DNA from: JASGJS01 sp047601185
GTDB taxonomy: Bacteria; Pseudomonadota; Gammaproteobacteria; JAURND01
NCBI GenBank assembly: GCA_047601185.1
Contig: JASGJS010000001.1
Coordinates: 310,001-374,000, forward strand
Direction of reading: 5' to 3'
DNA: 64,000 nucleotides
Part shown: in pieces, positions 60,857-64,000 of the stretch
Position numbering within the stretch: position 1 is the stretch's first letter
Layout of the letters: every line of letters starts with the position of its first letter
Notes under the pieces: generated by a model
Told to the model about the DNA's origin: nothing
What the model saw: only the letters and a program-made list of their open reading frames with translations
The model's database searches: none
Program-made: the position numbers and the translations under genes

Positions 60857-61291
60857 TCAAGGATGAAACAAGGGAATATTCATTTTTTCGGCCGCATGAA
60901 TTAACTGTTTATCTAAACTCGCCAGAGGGATTTTTTCGCGCTGAGCGAGCTCAAGATAGGTAGCATCATAAGCCGTAAGCTTTAATTCTTGCGCCAAAGT
61001 AAATACAGTATCAAATACACGCTTCGTGGCAGCTTCCTCAATTTCAATAGGAAGCGTAGCCAGTGCGCTTTTAAATTGATGTGCGATTAAAGGTGAAATA
61101 CATTGTTTACGAATGGTCAAAAGTAGCACATTGCTGACCTCAATGGGCCACAAAGGTGGAACTTTTGCGACATGACCATTCAAGCTGGCTAAAATTTTTT
61201 CACTATATTGCGTTTTTTCATCCTCAAAACACCAACTCATTGTCACTGAACAATCTAATACAAAGCTTGGGGTCGAATGAGTTTTGCGCAT
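60857..61291 (-). CDS. vapC: VapC-type PIN-domain ribonuclease toxin
   Basis: The 144-residue PIN protein has the four acidic residues of the family: Asp13 (FVLDCSVT), Glu51 (WPIEVSNVL), Asp109 (LTAYDATYLELA) and Asp127 (LASLDKQL). VapC toxins cut tRNA or rRNA and are held by their antitoxin. Its start overlaps the last base of the antitoxin stop. It lies 6 bases downstream of the tRNA-Pro on the other strand, a common insertion place for such modules. Confidence 0.92.
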   Translation of the reverse strand: MRKTHSTPSFVLDCSVTMSWCFEDEKTQYSEKILASLNGHVAKVPPLWPIEVSNVLLLTIRKQCISPLIAHQFKSALATLPIEIEEAATKRVFDTVFTLAQELKLTAYDATYLELAQREKIPLASLDKQLIHAAEKMNIPLFHP

Positions 61292-61542
61292 TATCTTCTG
61301 CCTTCTTCTATCAGCTCTCGAAGCGTAAGATTTTTGCCCAGAGTGACTCCTTGTCGCAACCTTTGGATCGTTTTAATTGCATCACTAATAGGATCATTAG
61401 ATGCGGGCTTCTGTTTTACGGGCCCTAGCCATGCCACCACTTGACCATGCCGAGTAATGGCAATAGTTTCCCCATTCTGTTCTACGGCATCAAGCAATTG
61501 AGATAAATGTGTTTTGGCCTGAAAAGCCCCTATCGTTTGCAT
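61291..61542 (-). CDS. vapB: Phd/YefM-type antitoxin
   Basis: The 83-residue protein has the Phd/YefM fold: TIGAFQAKTHLSQLLDAVEQ, GETIAITRHGQVVAWLGPV, then a flexible toxin-binding tail ending LTLRELIEEGRR. The ATG at 61542 has AGGGAAGTG about 7-12 bases upstream. It is the first gene of the pair and should repress its own promoter at 61573-61601. Confidence 0.9.
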   Translation of the reverse strand: MQTIGAFQAKTHLSQLLDAVEQNGETIAITRHGQVVAWLGPVKQKPASNDPISDAIKTIQRLRQGVTLGKNLTLRELIEEGRR

Positions 61543-61572
61543 ATGCTCACTTCCCTTAAAGATTCTTATCTA

Positions 61573-61601
61573 ATTATAAACCAGTTTAATCATATAGTCT
61601 A
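61573..61601 (-). promoter_or_regulatory. Promoter of the vapB-vapC type pair
   Basis: On the minus strand TAGACT (61601-61596), a 17-base spacer and TATAAT (61578-61573). Two TAAACT-GG/AG half-like motifs flank the -35 region and may be the antitoxin operator. Confidence 0.6.
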
Positions 61602-61706
61602 GTTTAAATTTGATGGACCCCCTAAAATTGGTTAAAATCGAGATAATATTTTCTTAATAAATATCAATTACAATAAGGAATATTAAAATCATTAATTGGA
61701 TACTGT

Positions 61707-63488
61707 ATGAGTGAAGAAATTGACAAAAAATCTAGTTATGCGCCCAGTCCCGATAAGCAGAATTTTATGCAAGGACGGGATGGTGGCCCAGTGTTAGAAG
61801 CGACGAGGTTGTCTGCTAAAGATTTAAAGTATTTAGGTGTTCACTTCAACAAAAGAAAAGATCTTGAAGATAAGTTAATTATTAATGGCTCTACTGAACT
61901 TGGTCAAAAAATGATTAAGGAAAACAAGAAGTCCATTAAAGAAGCTATTAAAAATCTTCAGAATCCAAAAATTAATATCGCATATTTTCTTGTTTACTTA
62001 TGGAAGAAAAAACCCATAAAAGATCCTATCTTATCTAAATATTTTAGCCTACTGGGAAAAGATGTGTGGGTGGATAACGTTAATATAGAAATACTAAAAA
62101 AAATTGATCAAAAAAATACTTTTTCAGAAAAAGATTTAGAAAAAATTAATAGCCTATGTAATCAGCCTGATAAAAAAATCTGTTATATTTCAGATAGAAT
62201 CAAGGCTTTTGTTGAAAAACTTAATAACCTTCATGAAGACATATGTTTGACTAAAGAACAATCATTAGTTGAAGTTCAAGAAATTCAAAAAGATCTAAAA
62301 GAAAAAAAATCCAAGGAACCTATTGGTTATGTTTTTACTAATGAGAAAGCTGTTGGCAATGCACATTTTGAGCCTTTAATATTACAAGCAGATAAAATAA
62401 TTAAACCAATGGTTTGGGGACCAGAAAGCTATAATCCTGAAGAAGCACACTATGCTGGAGTTGGATACATATACCCACAAGATATTAAATGCATAACTTA
62501 TGCTCCTTATTTAGATGATTTTTGCATTAATAAAGATGATGTGGTTTTTCAGCCATCACCCCAAGCAAGAGATACGGGATGTGGTGCTTTTAATGTGCTA
62601 TGGTTAAAAGAACTTTTAAAGAAAAAAGAGGATGGCTCAAAATTATTAGACTTTCCAAATAGTTTAACTTTTGAATACTATGATGATGCCTCTGGAAAAC
62701 TTAAGGGTTTTTATTTTCCGTCAGCAAAAGGTTTTCGGTATTCTCAGTCTAATACTTATAATAGATTGATGAAAGATATGTTGTTTACCCCAGCATATCA
62801 AGATGTGTTAGCTGAGCACAAGGAATCTACCGATAAATATAAAAGTATTGAAACAATATTACAAGATACTTTGAAAGTAGCAAAAAGTAAAGGAGATCAC
62901 GAAACCCTAAAAAGAACTCAGGATGTTTTAGAGAAATTACCTGAATTCAGAAAAACTTGGTTAAAACATTACGAGGAAGCCATGGTAAAGCGTTCAGCCA
63001 TGGAATATACTACCAAAGACCGAACCTTTAATGCTTATTTGGTTTATCGTTCAGAAAACTTGAAAAAGAAAGCTCAGAAGATTTCAGAAAAAGCCTCAGA
63101 AGAAAATCAACCAGTCTTGTTAGAAGAAAAATCTGCTCACACAACCCCTCCAGAAAATGTGACAAGTATAGATGACAAAACAGTAAAAAAGTCTACGAAT
63201 AGGCTAAAGAAATTTGGAATCTTTGGTATTGGTATCTTTAGTAGTGGCAGCTTAATAGCTGACGGGATAGATTCCGTATATATAGCGAATCACAGTGGAG
63301 CTTTAATAGTTAACAATTCAGACTATATAAAATATTTGTCTGATATGACAAAATTAATTGACCTCAAAAGGGGTTATTTAATAGGAGGATCTGAAATTTT
63401 CCTTGGATTAGCCATTATTGCAATGTCTGTTTATTTTTTTCATAAAAACTCAAATGACGAGCAAAACTCAGTTTCAGCTCGTTTGTAA
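61707..63488 (+). CDS. Probable CE-clan (Ulp/YopJ-like) cysteine protease with two C-terminal membrane helices, candidate effector
   Basis: The 593-residue protein has a catalytic-type triad in the CE-clan spacing: His220 in GNAHFEPLIL, an acidic or amide candidate about 20 residues on (Glu240 in WGPESYNP), and Gln286-x5-Cys292-Gly293 in QARDTGCGAFNVLWLKELL. Ulp1, ChlaDub and XopD show the same His..Asp..Gln-x5-Cys-Gly order. Two hydrophobic segments follow (about 503-526 and 557-578) and a charged tail, so it could be anchored in a membrane with the enzyme domain outward. It has no signal peptide. No partner gene is seen. Protease, deubiquitinase or acetyltransferase activity cannot be told apart here. 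Confidence 0.7.
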   Translation: MSEEIDKKSSYAPSPDKQNFMQGRDGGPVLEATRLSAKDLKYLGVHFNKRKDLEDKLIINGSTELGQKMIKENKKSIKEAIKNLQNPKINIAYFLVYLWKKKPIKDPILSKYFSLLGKDVWVDNVNIEILKKIDQKNTFSEKDLEKINSLCNQPDKKICYISDRIKAFVEKLNNLHEDICLTKEQSLVEVQEIQKDLKEKKSKEPIGYVFTNEKAVGNAHFEPLILQADKIIKPMVWGPESYNPEEAHYAGVGYIYPQDIKCITYAPYLDDFCINKDDVVFQPSPQARDTGCGAFNVLWLKELLKKKEDGSKLLDFPNSLTFEYYDDASGKLKGFYFPSAKGFRYSQSNTYNRLMKDMLFTPAYQDVLAEHKESTDKYKSIETILQDTLKVAKSKGDHETLKRTQDVLEKLPEFRKTWLKHYEEAMVKRSAMEYTTKDRTFNAYLVYRSENLKKKAQKISEKASEENQPVLLEEKSAHTTPPENVTSIDDKTVKKSTNRLKKFGIFGIGIFSSGSLIADGIDSVYIANHSGALIVNNSDYIKYLSDMTKLIDLKRGYLIGGSEIFLGLAIIAMSVYFFHKNSNDEQNSVSARL

Positions 63489-63549
63489 AAAACCGTAAAG
63501 GCAGTGTTTAAATAAATTCTATTTTTTTGAAAAAACCTCTTGAGAATGA

Positions 63550-64000
63550 CTAATGACAAGATTCTTCCAACAATCTTGACAACTGCCCCACAAAATATAA
63601 AGGTAATGAGAGTAATTGATATTCTATGACACCATCATGGATAAGTTTATTGCGTTCAAAACTTAAACTAGGTAATTGCGTATTGAGTTTTACACCTAAT
63701 TTAAAATGTTTCTCTTGTAAAAAATAATGTAAGGATTTTAATGAGCCTGTTTTTCCTGCTTTCACCTCGACAGGGATAATGTGCAGCCCTTGGCTCATGA
63801 CATAGTCGATTTCTGCGGCAGCTGATTTTTTTTCTCGCGTCCAGTAGTAAAGCTTGGGCTCTACGTAAGGAGGGTGACTAAATAATAGGTGTTGTCCGAC
63901 AAATTGTTCAGCAACACTCCCTGAATTTACTAGGGTAAGTTCTTGGATGCTTCGTAAATCTAAAAAATTCAATCCTAAATTGGTACTCAATAATCCCACA
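63550..64000 (-). CDS. C-terminal part of a DUF4143-type ATP-binding protein (runs off the window end)
   Basis: The 149 visible residues match the C-terminal DUF4143 domain of AAA_14-type ATPases: SGSVAEQFVGQHLL, YYWTREKKSAAAEIDYVMSQ (the Glu-Ile-Asp nuclease-like core) and IIPVEVKAGKTGSLKSLHYF. The P-loop N-terminal half lies beyond 64000, so the first Met seen is probably internal. Such proteins are common, fast-evolving accessory genes of unclear role. Confidence 0.85.
   Translation of the reverse strand, partial: VGLLSTNLGLNFLDLRSIQELTLVNSGSVAEQFVGQHLLFSHPPYVEPKLYYWTREKKSAAAEIDYVMSQGLHIIPVEVKAGKTGSLKSLHYFLQEKHFKLGVKLNTQLPSLSFERNKLIHDGVIEYQLLSLPLYFVGQLSRLLEESCH

Overview
The window comes from a moderately AT-rich gammaproteobacterium. 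Housekeeping content (rpsF-rpsR-rplI-dnaB, aspS-tolQ, elongator tRNA-Met, hemH/ubiH, rlmJ, ispA) is gammaproteobacterial. Three things together suggest a host-associated lineage, most plausibly Legionellales: split LuxR-type regulators, coiled-coil or ankyrin-like orphan proteins, and a probable CE-clan cysteine-protease effector. The order-level placement is inference; no 16S gene is present.

Layout. 1-1.6 kb: 5' part of ftsA behind rmuC. 1.7-4.7 kb: lipoprotein adaptor, ABC ATPase and ABC-2 permease forming a drug or sterol-type exporter. 4.8-5.6 kb: BrnT/BrnA toxin-antitoxin and a gene scrap. 5.6-6.9 kb: Nramp-related metal transporter. 7.4-13.5 kb: a complete tripartite RND pump (BON lipoprotein, TolC, adaptor, pump). 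13.6-19.8 kb: hemH-ubiH, M48 peptidase-LemA, and a fused trehalose synthase/phosphatase. 20.2-23.7 kb: GH15 hydrolase, MFS transporter and a small unknown gene.

23.7-35.1 kb is one long minus-strand run with overlapping genes: nadC-nadB-nadA-bioB-bioF-bioD-bioA, a ferritin-like diiron protein, xseB-ispA-rlmJ and an Rpn nuclease. It makes NAD from aspartate and biotin from a pimeloyl precursor, but has no bioC or bioH. 35-41 kb: O-antigen ligase, alr, dnaB, rplI, DUF2232, rpsR, rpsF. 41-48.3 kb is accessory: a frame-broken membrane protein, a coiled-coil protein between two copies of a short mobile element, def, an MHS-type transporter, and LuxR/XRE regulators. 48.4-51 kb: aspS-tolQ. 51-55.7 kb: a poly-C-split protein, a Pif1-type helicase and an AbiE toxin-antitoxin with a clear operator. 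55.7-60.6 kb: tRNA-Met, pdxT-pdxS (PLP synthesis), pyrD and a two-component system. 60.7-64 kb: tRNA-Pro, a VapBC-type pair, the CE-clan effector candidate and a DUF4143 ATPase fragment.

Two themes run through the window. First, at least five families of short palindromic or inverted-repeat elements sit at gene ends, and some supply stop codons. Second, four genes (bioD, pdxT, an unnamed membrane protein twice, and a Ser/Pro-rich protein) are broken by one-base changes in homopolymers, which could be assembly error, decay or slippage. The most interesting candidates are the CE-clan membrane-anchored protein at 61.7-63.5 kb and the diiron protein inside the biotin operon.
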